Shown here: piece after piece, positions 7,641 through 15,650 of the stretch | Layout: the number at the start of each line of letters is the position of its first letter | How positions within the stretch are numbered: position 1 is the stretch's first letter | NCBI GenBank assembly: GCA_036566745.1 | Contig: DATCVR010000210.1 | Location: forward strand, 1-23,331 | Reading direction: 5' to 3' | Length of the DNA stretch: 23,331 nucleotides | Source: DATCVR01 sp036566745 | Lineage (GTDB): Bacteria > Actinomycetota > Actinomycetes > Jiangellales > Jiangellaceae | Translations under genes and position numbers: made by a program | Notes under the pieces: model-generated | Databases searched by the model: none | Told to the model about the DNA's origin: nothing | Seen by the model: only the letters and a program-made list of their open reading frames with translations

Positions 7641-8113
7641 CGGTCGCGCAGCTGGGTGCGGGGTCCGCCCTGATCGCCGCGGTCGCCGTGGTCATCCACC
7701 TGCGGTCCCGGTATCGCGTCGTGACGGTCCACGGCGACAGCATGCTCCCGACCTTCGCCGCTGGCGCCCGCGTTCTCGTCCGGCGGGCGTCCTTGCCGGC
7801 CGTGAACGCCGAGGATGTCGTCGTGATCGCCCATCCGTGGCGCGAGCAGTTGAACGCTCTCGGAGCCGAGCCGTGGATGATCAAGCGCGCGGTCGCCTTG
7901 CCGGGTGACGGCGTGCCCGTCGCTGTGCTCCAGGGACTGCGCGACGACCGAACACGGATCGGGCCGCGCACACCACCGCTCCCGGTGGGGGCTGTCGTCC
8001 CGGACGGTGCGCTGATCGTGCTCGGCGACAACCCGGATGGCAGCACCGACTCCCGGCACTTCGGTTACGCCCGGTCGCAGGACCTCCTCGGCGTGGTCGT
8101 CCGCACCCTCTGA
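7637..8113 (+). CDS. S26-family signal peptidase-like serine protease
   Basis: Starts at GTG 7637 in a GTGA overlap with the ABC exporter stop, so it is translationally coupled. Residues ~6-22 form a single N-terminal membrane anchor (LGAGSALIAAVAVVIHL). The catalytic Ser35 lies in 'VHGDSMLPT' and the general base Lys83 in 'WMIKRAVALPGDGVP'. The third conserved box is 'VLGDNPDGSTDSRHFGYA' near residues 131-148. This is the Ser/Lys dyad of type I signal peptidases, here only 158 aa. As the last gene of the peptide operon it is the likely leader protease; the A-S-A|Q junction of the precursor matches the specificity known for this family. Family confident, substrate inferred. Confidence 0.92.
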   Translation: MTVAQLGAGSALIAAVAVVIHLRSRYRVVTVHGDSMLPTFAAGARVLVRRASLPAVNAEDVVVIAHPWREQLNALGAEPWMIKRAVALPGDGVPVAVLQGLRDDRTRIGPRTPPLPVGAVVPDGALIVLGDNPDGSTDSRHFGYARSQDLLGVVVRTL

Positions 8114-8166
8114 CCCTCCTCGCGAGGCAGTGGCCACTCATCGTCAGCCGCGCCGGTCGGAGGCGT

Positions 8167-8210
8167 GGAAAGTGATCAGGCACCGCTCGGAAACCGCGTC
8201 CACGTGAGCT
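8167..8210 (+). promoter_or_regulatory. SARP-type operator/promoter, copy 4 (MFS gene)
   Basis: Heptamers GGAAAGT at 8167, AGGCACC at 8178 and GGAAACC at 8189, with spacers GATC and GCTC. The middle unit is the most divergent. The -10-like TGAGCT is at 8205-8210, after 9 nt, 50 bp before the MFS start. Confidence 0.75.
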
Positions 8211-8259
8211 GGGATCCCTAGGCCGGGCCGTCAGCCGGGCACTGCACGGGGAGACCCAC

Positions 8260-9576
8260 GTGATGATGTCCCAGCGCGCCACGCCAGTCGATTCCGCGAC
8301 AATGGACCACCCTCCGGCGTGGCCGCTCGTGGTCCTTGTGGCACGCACGTGTGCGCTGTACGGCGGCCAGACCGCGCTCACCACGACCCTGCTGCTCACC
8401 TTCCAGGCGTCAGGTGCGTCCGGCGGCTACCTCAGCGCCGTCCTGCTGGCGGTCTCCTTGCCGCTGATGCTCGTGGCGCCGATCGCGGGCGCGCTGGCCG
8501 ACCGGATACCCGGGCGCCGGCTCGTCGTGGGTGGATCCACCCTGCAGGTCGTGGCGCTCATGGCGCAGCTGCTCGATCCACGGCCGGTGCTACAGGTGGC
8601 GTTGGTAGCGCTGTTCGCTGCCGGCATGGCGGTGGTGGCGGCCTCCCTCCAGGTCCAGCTCCCCACGCTGGTGCCGGTCGACCGACTGGGCCGTGCGACC
8701 GGGTGGGCGTCGGCCGCGCAGACGACTGCCTTCATGACCGGTCCGATGGCGGCTGCGGCGATCTTCGACGCGAGTGGTCCACGCACCGTGCTCTTCGTGG
8801 TGGCATCGGCGTGCGTCGCGGTGCTGGTGTCGGGCTGCCTGCCGGATTCGGCGCGGCGGGGAGGTGCTTCGCCGGGACCGCGGGGTGCGACGAGCCTGGT
8901 CGGCGATGGGCTTGGTGCGAACAGGCTGGGCGGGCTGTGGCAGATCGATCGGACGAGTCTGATCGTCGTCCTGTACACCGGTGCCCTCGCGCTCATGCTG
9001 CATCCGACTGCAGTGATCGAGGTGTTGCTCGTCCGCGAGACCCTCGGCGCCAGCGCCGCCACCCTGGGTGTCGTCGGCGCGGGGTGGTCGGCCGGGATGG
9101 TCTGTGGCTCGCTGCTGGCGGGCCGACTGTCTGTCACGACTCGCGGCCTGACCCGCTGGCTGATGGTGTCCGGCGCTGTCCAGGCCGCCTTTCTCGGAAT
9201 GGCCGGGCTGTCGCACGCGCCGTGGCTGCTGGTCGCGCTGTACGTGATCGGCGGCTTCTGGTGCGGCGCGACGAACGTCGCCCGGCAGACGCTGCTCACC
9301 GTCCGCGCACCCGAGGGTCAGCGAGGTCGGGCGCTGTCGCTGGTCGTGGCTGTGCACAACGGGGTCCAAGCCATCGGCCTCGGCCTCGGCGGTGTCGTCG
9401 TCGAGCTGTTCGACCCCAGAACTGGCTACGTCCTGTGCGGCGTGCTCGGAGTGGTGGCCACCTTGGCGTTCGTGCCCTGGCTGCGGGCGACGGTCAGTGG
9501 GGCGTCGACGGACACGCCCACGGCAAAGGGTGAAAGCGAGCGGAAACCGCTCAGAAGCCGGCAGGGAATGGAATGA
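8260..9576 (+). CDS. MFS transporter, probable efflux permease
   Basis: A 438-aa polytopic protein with about 10-12 hydrophobic helices and a central basic/Gly-rich loop (PDSARRGGASPGPRGATS). The cytoplasmic loop motif 'GALADRIPGRRLVVGG' after helix 2 is the typical MFS motif A region. GGGGAG at 8248-8253 serves GTG 8260 or, more likely, ATG 8263. It has its own SARP-type promoter, so it is co-regulated with the peptide operon and may give self-resistance or export of a product. Its last 45 bp carry the operator of the next gene. The MFS assignment is firm; the drug/efflux subfamily is a resemblance only. Confidence 0.87.
   Translation: MMMSQRATPVDSATMDHPPAWPLVVLVARTCALYGGQTALTTTLLLTFQASGASGGYLSAVLLAVSLPLMLVAPIAGALADRIPGRRLVVGGSTLQVVALMAQLLDPRPVLQVALVALFAAGMAVVAASLQVQLPTLVPVDRLGRATGWASAAQTTAFMTGPMAAAAIFDASGPRTVLFVVASACVAVLVSGCLPDSARRGGASPGPRGATSLVGDGLGANRLGGLWQIDRTSLIVVLYTGALALMLHPTAVIEVLLVRETLGASAATLGVVGAGWSAGMVCGSLLAGRLSVTTRGLTRWLMVSGAVQAAFLGMAGLSHAPWLLVALYVIGGFWCGATNVARQTLLTVRAPEGQRGRALSLVVAVHNGVQAIGLGLGGVVVELFDPRTGYVLCGVLGVVATLAFVPWLRATVSGASTDTPTAKGESERKPLRSRQGME
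9531..9574 (+). promoter_or_regulatory. SARP-type operator/promoter, copy 5, inside the 3' end of the MFS gene
   Basis: Heptamers TGAAAGC at 9531, GGAAACC at 9542 and AGAAGCC at 9553 with spacers GAGC and GCTC. TGGAAT at 9569-9574 follows after 9 nt. The whole element is coding DNA for the last residues of the MFS protein. It precedes the secreted peptidoglycan-binding gene by 94 bp. Confidence 0.72.
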
Positions 9577-9667
9577 ACATGTTCGACGCCGCGCGGGTGG
9601 TAGGCGCTGACTCAGCGTCACCGGGGAGCCCGTGCGAGCGGCGGGCGCGACAACGAGAAAGGACGCG

Positions 9668-10258
9668 ATGGACATGCGTACATGGAAAATTGCCGTCGCC
9701 GTGGTGGCACTGGCCGCCATGTTCACTGGAACGGCGAACGCAAACCCGGACAACGTCGGCAAGTACAGCACCGCGTACGTCGACGGTAACGGAAGCGTGG
9801 GCGACGATTTCGGCGACCACTACAGCGAGATCGGCAACAGCCTGTGCTCCGGCTGCAGCAACTCGTGGAACACGGACACGGTCGTCCTGTGGCAGTCGAT
9901 CCTGGTGGCGGAAGGCTTCCTGAGCCACTCGAGCATCGACGGCAAGTTCGGATCGGGGACGAAGGCCGCCACCATCAAGTGGCAGCAGCGTTATGGACTG
10001 AGCGCCGACGGCAGGGTCGGGCCCGCCACCTGGCGGAAGCTCGACGACCAGCTCAGGACGGCTGGTGAGCTCGACGTCTACTACTACGGCCGCGAGGGCC
10101 TTGTGAACATGGCCCGCGGGCACTACCTCGTTCACGACGACGGCGGTGCGTATCAGTTGTACGGCGTGCGGGACCACGACGGAGACCACCGGACGCTCTT
10201 CAACGGAAGCCGCATCTACCACAAGAAGCGGACCATCACGATCGAGTCGCGCTACTGA
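9668..10258 (+). CDS. secreted protein with peptidoglycan-binding (PG_binding_1-like) domain
   Basis: ATG 9668 follows AAAGGA; ATG 9674 is an alternative with better spacing. Residues 1-25 are a Sec signal peptide (MDMRTWKIAVAVVALAAMF, then TGTANA) with cleavage after Ala25. A peptidoglycan-binding repeat covers about residues 57-115, with 'LWQSILVAEGFL', 'IDGKFGSGTKAATIKWQQRYGL' and 'ADGRVGPATWRKL'. The C-terminal ~75 residues are Tyr/His/Asp-rich (ELDVYYYGREGL...YQLYGVRDHDGDHR) and not recognised; no catalytic hydrolase motif is seen. A Cys-x-x-Cys pair precedes the domain. SARP control suggests a role tied to the peptide product, such as envelope protection, but this is inference. Confidence 0.85.
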   Translation: MDMRTWKIAVAVVALAAMFTGTANANPDNVGKYSTAYVDGNGSVGDDFGDHYSEIGNSLCSGCSNSWNTDTVVLWQSILVAEGFLSHSSIDGKFGSGTKAATIKWQQRYGLSADGRVGPATWRKLDDQLRTAGELDVYYYGREGLVNMARGHYLVHDDGGAYQLYGVRDHDGDHRTLFNGSRIYHKKRTITIESRY

Positions 10259-10297
10259 CGAGAGGCCGACGACTCGTCCTTCGGCACTCGTCGCCCG

Positions 10298-10332
10298 GGT
10301 GGCCTCGGTCCGCGGAGCGGATCGGGGCCACC
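10298..10332 (+). terminator. hairpin terminator after the peptidoglycan-binding gene
   Basis: The arm 10299-10313 pairs with 10317-10331 over 15 positions (two G-U pairs in RNA) around a GGA loop, with one more G-C pair outside. It begins 40 bp after the stop codon and is followed by only two T, as is common in high-GC actinomycetes. Confidence 0.68.
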
Positions 10333-10360
10333 TTCGCGGCACGGCCCTGACGCCTCGGCC

Positions 10361-10404
10361 TGGAAGTGAGCTGAAACCGGCCAGAAACCGTTGCTTGGTG
10401 TCGT
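10361..10404 (+). promoter_or_regulatory. SARP-type operator/promoter, copy 6 (lipoprotein gene)
   Basis: Heptamers TGGAAGT at 10361, TGAAACC at 10372 and AGAAACC at 10383, with spacers GAGC and GGCC. The hexamer after 9 nt is TGTCGT (10399-10404), the weakest of the seven, 45 bp before the lipoprotein ATG. Confidence 0.72.
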
Positions 10405-10448
10405 GCCTGAGTACGTACCGACCTTGCGCAAACCTTGGAGACACAACG

Positions 10449-10937
10449 ATGGGTACTACGATCCTGCCCCGCGCGGGCCGTCTTGCCGGCGCCCTGATCG
10501 GCGCCGGACTGCTGCTCTCGGTCGTGGGCTGCGGCTCGGAGGACGAGGCACCCCCGCCCGCCCCTGCCGACCCCGAACTCACGCTGGAGCAGACTGCCGA
10601 CCCTCTCTCGAACGGGGAAGAGCCGGAGGGGGAGGAGCCGGAGGCGGACGCCGGGAGCGACTTCTGCAACGTGCTCGAGCAGTTCGGCGACGACATCCTG
10701 AGCGCCCCCGCCGACCCTGGGGAAGGGACGGGTGAGTTCGTCGACGTGTATCGGGAGATCGCCGCAGCGGCTCCGGCGGACGCGGCCGCGGACTGGAACT
10801 ACATGGCCGACGCCATGGAGGCCATGGCCGACATCGACTACTCCGACCCCGACGCGGCGGCACAGCTTGCCGAGTTCGACGACCTCGGCCAGGTCGCCGA
10901 GCGGCTCGGGCAGCAGGTCCAGGAGGAGTGCGGCTGA
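10449..10937 (+). CDS. small acidic lipoprotein, unknown function
   Basis: ATG 10449 follows TTGGAGA. A signal peptide with lipobox Val25-Val-Gly-Cys28 (LLLSVVGCGSED) predicts lipidation at Cys28 and attachment to the outer face of the membrane. A Pro/Glu/Asp-rich linker covers residues ~31-72 (many PE and EE pairs). Then comes a helical acidic domain of ~90 residues with one Cys near its start (DFCNVLEQFGDDIL) and one at the very end (EECG), which could form a disulfide. The 162-aa protein has no recognised family beyond actinobacterial lipoproteins. It has its own SARP-type promoter and a terminator on each side, so it is a monocistronic member of the regulon. A surface immunity protein is one possibility, unproven. 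Confidence 0.85.
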   Translation: MGTTILPRAGRLAGALIGAGLLLSVVGCGSEDEAPPPAPADPELTLEQTADPLSNGEEPEGEEPEADAGSDFCNVLEQFGDDILSAPADPGEGTGEFVDVYREIAAAAPADAAADWNYMADAMEAMADIDYSDPDAAAQLAEFDDLGQVAERLGQQVQEECG

Positions 10938-10957
10938 CGCTCCGGCCACCGGTGTGC

Positions 10958-10993
10958 AGACGGGCCCGGACGCCCGGGGACCCGGGCCCGTCT
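10958..10993 (+). terminator. hairpin terminator after the lipoprotein gene
   Basis: AGACGGGCCCGG (10958-10969) and its exact reverse complement at 10982-10993 form a 12-bp stem with a 12-nt loop, 20 bp after the stop. There is no T-tract. It isolates the next operon from SARP-driven read-through. Confidence 0.7.
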
Positions 10994-11093
10994 CGCGACG
11001 AACCGGGTAGACGTTCTGTCGACGTACTCGCGGACCTGTGCGGGTCACACGGTATGGCGGCGCCGGTGGGAGTGACATCGAAGAGAGAGCGGA

Positions 11094-11897
11094 ATGGCCT
11101 TTCGCGGACATCCGAAGGAATTGCTCTACACCAACGCCTATGACCCGCTTGTAGCGGTGTGGTTCGAAGAGCTCATGTCCGATCCTCGACTCATTCAGAT
11201 CATCGAGGCAGCGCGCGGAAACGACGTGGCGACAAGTCTCCGTCATTTGAACGCTCTCTTCGCTGAGGTCGCCAGCGACGTTGTTCGCCGATCCGGCCGC
11301 GAGATCGAAACGGTGGCGCGGCATCGTGACATGGTGCTGTGGGAAGGCCACCGAGTCCCCGACGCCGACGCCGGCCTTCACGAAGTCGCGTCATCCTTGG
11401 ATCACAAGTTCGAGCGCAACATCGGTCAGGCTCTCATCGAGGCGCTGCTGTGTCTCGAATCCGCGCGTACCTTCCTGACCCAGGCCGGACACAGTGGCGC
11501 CCGGCTGTACGCAGTGCTCGGGAACAGCACGTCGCTCATCACCAGCCTGGCCGTCCTGCACAACAACAGGCAGATTCCGTATCTGACCATGTTGGTCGGC
11601 GGCCGGGCGTTCGACTTTCCTCAGGTCACTCCGGAACACGTCGTGGGTGGTGAGTTCCACATCGCAGCGCGACATCTGAGATTGTCGGGCCACGGGCGGA
11701 CCGAACGGGTCAAGTTCCGTCCGCGGGCTCCACAGCTCGAGGTTCTCGAGTCGCCGACCATGATCTGCCCCGCACACCGGTTGAACGATTCCACCGGCGA
11801 GCGCATCAATCACAGGTTCTGGCGTCTCCTGGTCGAGATCTATTCGAAGTCGGCACCCGCGGCTCCGGGCCAGGGGCATCCGGGCACGGGGACCTAG
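11094..11897 (+). CDS. conserved-looking protein of unknown function, first gene of a PRTase/HAD operon
   Basis: A soluble 267-aa protein with no signal or membrane segment, preceded by GAGAGAGCGGA. The N-terminal half is helical (LRHLNALFAEVASDVVRRSGREIETVARH). The middle carries a Rossmann-like alternation 'GARLYAVLGNSTSLITSLAVLHNNRQIPYLTMLVGGRAF'. The C-terminal part has a possible metal or acid-rich site around 'CPAHRLNDSTGERINHRF'. I do not recognise the family. The stop is 3 bp before the phosphoribosyltransferase-like gene, so they are co-transcribed. No SARP-type repeat is present in 10994-11093, so this operon probably has a different promoter. Coding bias matches its neighbours, so the gene is real. 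Confidence 0.82.
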   Translation: MAFRGHPKELLYTNAYDPLVAVWFEELMSDPRLIQIIEAARGNDVATSLRHLNALFAEVASDVVRRSGREIETVARHRDMVLWEGHRVPDADAGLHEVASSLDHKFERNIGQALIEALLCLESARTFLTQAGHSGARLYAVLGNSTSLITSLAVLHNNRQIPYLTMLVGGRAFDFPQVTPEHVVGGEFHIAARHLRLSGHGRTERVKFRPRAPQLEVLESPTMICPAHRLNDSTGERINHRFWRLLVEIYSKSAPAAPGQGHPGTGT

Positions 11898-11900
11898 CCC

Positions 11901-12908
11901 GTGCACAGCACCCGGAAGAGAATCCTCCTCCACGTGGACACCGGCCACGTGGTCGCACGTCTGGTGGCGCGACACGGACTCGCCGTCACCCATCGCGGCG
12001 GTCGTGCAGCCGCTGAGCCTGTGCGCCAGATCGTGCGCTCGCGCTATCAGGTGTTCGTCGAGAGGATTGCGGCCGCCGTCCAGGCGGCGCACGGCGCGCG
12101 TGGCGCAGACATCCATCGCGTGGACATGGACGACCTGGCCGGCCGGCTCGCAACGATCGGCGGATCGAAGCGTTGCGTCAGCCTTCATCCCTTCATCGAG
12201 CTGGACAGCCGATCGTTGCGGATCTCCCGCCTGTTCGAGTTGGGTGGGAGGACCGCGCTCGGCTACGCGGGCAGCCCCGGATCCCCACCGGTCAAGGATC
12301 AGGTGCGAGACATCGGCGCCCGGGTCGGCCGCGGCCCGATCACGCTCCTGGATGACGACTGCTTCTCGAACAGATTCCTGCCCTACGTGATCGACCTACT
12401 CGACGCAGCCGGCGTGGCGGTCGAGGGCATCGCCGTCGGCGTGTTGGTCGACCCGTGCGCCGCAGAGGGCTTCCGTGAGCGTGGTGTCGAGCTCACCGCA
12501 CTCGTCGACCTGTCGGACGTCGAGGTCTACGACCTGTGCGACACGCGCGATTTCCTGCTCGGCGGAGATGGGACAGTAGTTCGCTTCCCGGGAGGCGCGA
12601 CCGGCCGGGTGCCGTACGTCCTGCCTTTCGTGAGATTGACGGACCTGCTACGCATGTCGACGGAGGACGAAGTCGAGTTCTCACAGCGGATCCTCCGCGC
12701 CAATATCGAGTTCTTCTCCTGCCTCGAGTCGTCCGGGATCGAGTTCAGGCTGAGTCACATCGACGCCGCCTTCGGGGCGTACCTCGTCGACCTGCTCGGG
12801 TGCCCGGGCGACGAGCCGCTCGTGCGGATCGCCTCGCGTCTCCTCGATCTCGGAGCTCGGCGTGGCCGGCGATCAGTCGGTGACGTGCGGAGGACATCGT
12901 GCGGTTGA
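11901..12908 (+). CDS. phosphoribosyltransferase-like protein
   Basis: A 335-aa protein starting at GTG 11901, 3 bp after the previous stop. The segment 'GRGPITLLDDDCFSNRFLPYVIDLLDAAGVAVEGIAVGVLVD' (residues ~144-186) resembles the PRPP-binding region of type I phosphoribosyltransferases: a hydrophobic strand, an acidic pair (Asp151-Asp152-Asp153) and a loop, then a helix and a second strand. The canonical loop Thr-Gly-x-Thr is replaced by Phe-Ser-Asn-Arg, so activity on PRPP is not assured. The N-terminus and the C-terminal 130 residues have no recognised motif. It overlaps the HAD gene by 10 bp. Together they suggest phosphoribosyl or nucleotide chemistry, but substrate and product are unknown. 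Confidence 0.6.
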   Translation: MHSTRKRILLHVDTGHVVARLVARHGLAVTHRGGRAAAEPVRQIVRSRYQVFVERIAAAVQAAHGARGADIHRVDMDDLAGRLATIGGSKRCVSLHPFIELDSRSLRISRLFELGGRTALGYAGSPGSPPVKDQVRDIGARVGRGPITLLDDDCFSNRFLPYVIDLLDAAGVAVEGIAVGVLVDPCAAEGFRERGVELTALVDLSDVEVYDLCDTRDFLLGGDGTVVRFPGGATGRVPYVLPFVRLTDLLRMSTEDEVEFSQRILRANIEFFSCLESSGIEFRLSHIDAAFGAYLVDLLGCPGDEPLVRIASRLLDLGARRGRRSVGDVRRTSCG

Positions 12909-13678
12909 CCTCGACCAGGAGGAGGGTCGATCAGCGGGTATGTGCCCGCAGATGCGCTGCACATCACGAGTTCCGGGCGATTCTGTTCGACTTCGACGGG
13001 ACGATCGTCGACACCGACACGCCCGACTTCAGAGCCTGGGCTGCGGAGTTCGAGCGACACGGGCTGGTCCTGGACCCAGCCTGGTGGCTCCGGCACCTGG
13101 GCGCTCAAGGTGACGGGACGATCTGCGTCGAGCGGATCGTGCGCGAGCTCGGTCACGAGATCGACCGGGCCGCAGTGATGTCCCGGCACGACTCGGCACT
13201 GGACGACCTCGTACGTGCCGAGCCGGCCCGGCCGGGTGTGCGGGACCTGCTCGAAGCGTCCGCGCGGTCGGGAATGACGAACGCAGTGGTGTCGAGCGCA
13301 TCTCGGCATTGGGTGTCGCGGCAGCTGCAACGCCTCGGGCTGACCGGCTTCTTCTCCCTGCTCGTCACGCGTGAGGACTCGGAGCGGCACAAGCCGGACC
13401 CCGCCCCGTATCTGCTCGCCGAGCAACGCTTGGGTCTGGGCAGCGGCGCGGCCTTCGCGGTGGAGGATTCGCTGGTCGGCCTCCGATCCGCGGAGGGTGC
13501 CGGCGTTCCGTGCCTCTACGTCCCGCCCACGATGGCCAGCGACGCCGCGCACGCCGAGGCGGAATTCGAGGTCGACACCCTGGCGAACCTGGACCTGGCC
13601 GACCTCCTGGCGTCCATGGGGAGCACGTTCGACTGTCAGGTCGCGGACAGCCGGCGTCGCTCGGGCGGCCACCGCTGA
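12899..13678 (+). CDS. HAD-family phosphatase (phosphoglycolate phosphatase/beta-phosphoglucomutase-like)
   Basis: Starts at GTG 12899, overlapping the previous gene by 10 bp. HAD motif I is Asp31-Phe-Asp33-Gly-Thr in 'ILFDFDGTIVDTD'. A helical cap follows, then motif II 'NAVVSSAS', motif III Lys in 'RHKPDPAPYLLAEQRLGL' and motif IV 'FAVEDSLVGLRSAEGAG'. All catalytic residues are present, so it is probably an active phosphatase or mutase. The first ~24 residues are Arg-rich and atypical; no better in-frame start is seen. As the last gene of the operon it may remove phosphate from a phosphoribosyl intermediate (inference). Confidence 0.9.
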   Translation: MRLTSTRRRVDQRVCARRCAAHHEFRAILFDFDGTIVDTDTPDFRAWAAEFERHGLVLDPAWWLRHLGAQGDGTICVERIVRELGHEIDRAAVMSRHDSALDDLVRAEPARPGVRDLLEASARSGMTNAVVSSASRHWVSRQLQRLGLTGFFSLLVTREDSERHKPDPAPYLLAEQRLGLGSGAAFAVEDSLVGLRSAEGAGVPCLYVPPTMASDAAHAEAEFEVDTLANLDLADLLASMGSTFDCQVADSRRRSGGHR

Positions 13679-13712
13679 TCGTGGTGCTGGCCGGCGCGGT
13701 TCGTTTTCGTCC

Positions 13713-15476
13713 CTATGGTCGGCGATGGGCCGCGACGATGGCGGTGGCGATCCCCTCCGGTGACGCAGCGGCCACCCGAACCATCGGCGTCAGCCCCGCG
13801 GCTCGGAAGGCGTCCGCGAGGTCGTCGACCGTCACGCGCGTGGGCGACATCCCATAGCCGGCTGAGGCGCCGTCCGTGCGGACGAGCCGGGTCATCACGA
13901 GCCACCCGCCCGCGCCCAGCGCACGCGCCAGGGCCTTCACGGTCACCGTGAGTTCACGCGTGCGCGTGGTGACCGACTCGGGCACGGCGAACGACGTGAC
14001 GAGATCGTAGGCGCCCTCAGCGAGGTCGAAGACCGAGCCGCGCCGCACCTGAGTGATCTCGGCCAGCCGGCTCGAGCCTCGGCTGGCGTCGAGCTGACGG
14101 GCCAGCTGCTCGCAACGCGCCAGGGATCTCTCCACGAGGGTGAGGCTGCCGCCCGGGGCGAGGTGCGGCTCCACGCGTCGAGCCGACACGAGCTGCATCT
14201 CGGTCCCGATATCGGCGGCCGCCACGATCGGTCGCTCGGCCAGCAGGCCGGACAGAGTCGTCGTGATCATGGCTTCGACCTGGTCGTCGCCGGTGTCGGG
14301 TAGCGCCGGCTCGGCCTGGGCCGCAGCGCGTTCGAGGACCCCGATGAGCCGCTTCAACTCCCGATTGAGCAGGCGGCTCACCGCGAGGACGACCGTCTCG
14401 GGCGCGATCCGGGCGGTGTCGTAGAAGAGGCCGTGATGAGTGTTCTCCCGGACGATTCCCATCGCGTGCAGGAGGGCGTAGGTCTTGTCCTGCTGTGCGC
14501 TGAACTTCGTGTCGAGCATGAGGACGTGGATGACGTGCTGGTTGTGCGAATCCAGGAATCCCGCAGCCTCGAGGGCCTGGCAGGTCAGCCGGCCGGATCG
14601 AGCCAGGAGGATTCCTCGACGCCTGAACTCGCGGCTGCGGTTGGCCGACTTGAACGCCAGCCTCTCGACGAAGCGGCGCGACGGCCAGAACGTCACGTCA
14701 CCCGCGTCGGTGTGCTCCACGGTGCCCGCACCGCAGCGACGCAGTCTGTCGACGAGCTCGTCGAATCGCTCGGCGGCGCGGCTCTCGCGGATCAGCACGT
14801 AGTCACGGCCCGGCACGTCGTCATGGTGCAGGACGCCGAGGCCGTAGTACATCTTGCTCATCTGCACGATGAATCGGTCGCGGTCGTCCGGCCTGATCTC
14901 GGCGCCGGTGAGCGGGTCGTTGATGTCGTCGAAGAGCGACACGATCCGGGCGTTCTCGCACTCGGCCACCAAGCTGCGGACCACGGCGGCAAGCATGATG
15001 CCGGCGCGTTCGTCCGGGGGAAGATTGTCGACCGAGACGCTGATCTGCCCGTACTCGTCGCGGTGATAGGCGGCGTACGGGCCGATGGTCTCGAACTCGA
15101 CGTACGGCGCTCCGGAGACCATCGCGGCCAGGATGGCGTCGACCCAGGCATATTCGGCGTCGACTCCCAGCCGCGCCATCTGGTCGTAGTCGCCGGCGTC
15201 GATGGCGTCGAACAGGTCCTTCTGGTGCTCGTGGCGCCAGGCGCTGCGCGAGAGCAGCCGGTCGCACGCCGAGAGCGTTCGTTCCATCGACCGCGCCCGG
15301 GCCAGCTTCGCGACGCCGTTCTCCGACGGCGCCAACGTGGGGAACCGGTCGTCGTCGGTCAACGGCCGCGCGGTGAGCGCTCCTGCCATCAACGTGGCCT
15401 CGACCCGTCCCCACGACGAGGGTCGCTGCGTGCCGCCCATGAAGATGCCATCGGCGAGGGCGATCATCTCCGTCAC
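13713..15476 (-). CDS. large protein of unknown function with C-terminal SAM-methyltransferase-like domain
   Basis: Coded on the minus strand, convergent with the HAD gene (34-bp gap). GTG 15476 is chosen because GGGAGA lies just upstream; GTG 15578 is the alternative, 73 bp after the SARP-type -10 box. Longer translations run through the operator and are unlikely. In the 587-aa form, residues 1-~390 are mostly helical and unrecognised, with conserved-looking stretches such as 'MYYGLGVLHHDDVPGRDYVLI' and 'FLDSHNQHVIHVLMLDTKF'. Residues ~395-587 have a methyltransferase-like pattern: 'AADIGTEMQLVSARRV' (motif I region, Gly-poor), 'GSLTLVERS' (acidic loop) and 'AYDLVTSFAVPES' (motif IV region). 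It is the only minus-strand gene with the SARP operator, so it belongs to the regulon. Substrate unknown. Confidence 0.72.
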   Translation of the reverse strand: MTEMIALADGIFMGGTQRPSSWGRVEATLMAGALTARPLTDDDRFPTLAPSENGVAKLARARSMERTLSACDRLLSRSAWRHEHQKDLFDAIDAGDYDQMARLGVDAEYAWVDAILAAMVSGAPYVEFETIGPYAAYHRDEYGQISVSVDNLPPDERAGIMLAAVVRSLVAECENARIVSLFDDINDPLTGAEIRPDDRDRFIVQMSKMYYGLGVLHHDDVPGRDYVLIRESRAAERFDELVDRLRRCGAGTVEHTDAGDVTFWPSRRFVERLAFKSANRSREFRRRGILLARSGRLTCQALEAAGFLDSHNQHVIHVLMLDTKFSAQQDKTYALLHAMGIVRENTHHGLFYDTARIAPETVVLAVSRLLNRELKRLIGVLERAAAQAEPALPDTGDDQVEAMITTTLSGLLAERPIVAAADIGTEMQLVSARRVEPHLAPGGSLTLVERSLARCEQLARQLDASRGSSRLAEITQVRRGSVFDLAEGAYDLVTSFAVPESVTTRTRELTVTVKALARALGAGGWLVMTRLVRTDGASAGYGMSPTRVTVDDLADAFRAAGLTPMVRVAAASPEGIATAIVAAHRRP

Positions 15477-15650
15477 CGGGTCTCCCGGTGGCGGCGGCGT
15501 TCGGGTGGCACGCGCCTCCGCGGCGGATGCGGGGTCGGTCAGGCGTGGGGTGGCTGCGTGAGGCCACCGATCGTTCACCAAGCCACCCGCAGACAGGCTG
15601 CCGCGAAGCACTCGTCGATCAGCTGCCAGCCGGGATTCCGCACACAGGCC

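Noticed and set aside
9551..10696. 381-codon minus-strand frame
   Set aside because: Covers three plus-strand elements with clear signals (signal peptide, lipobox, SARP promoter), so it is a shadow.
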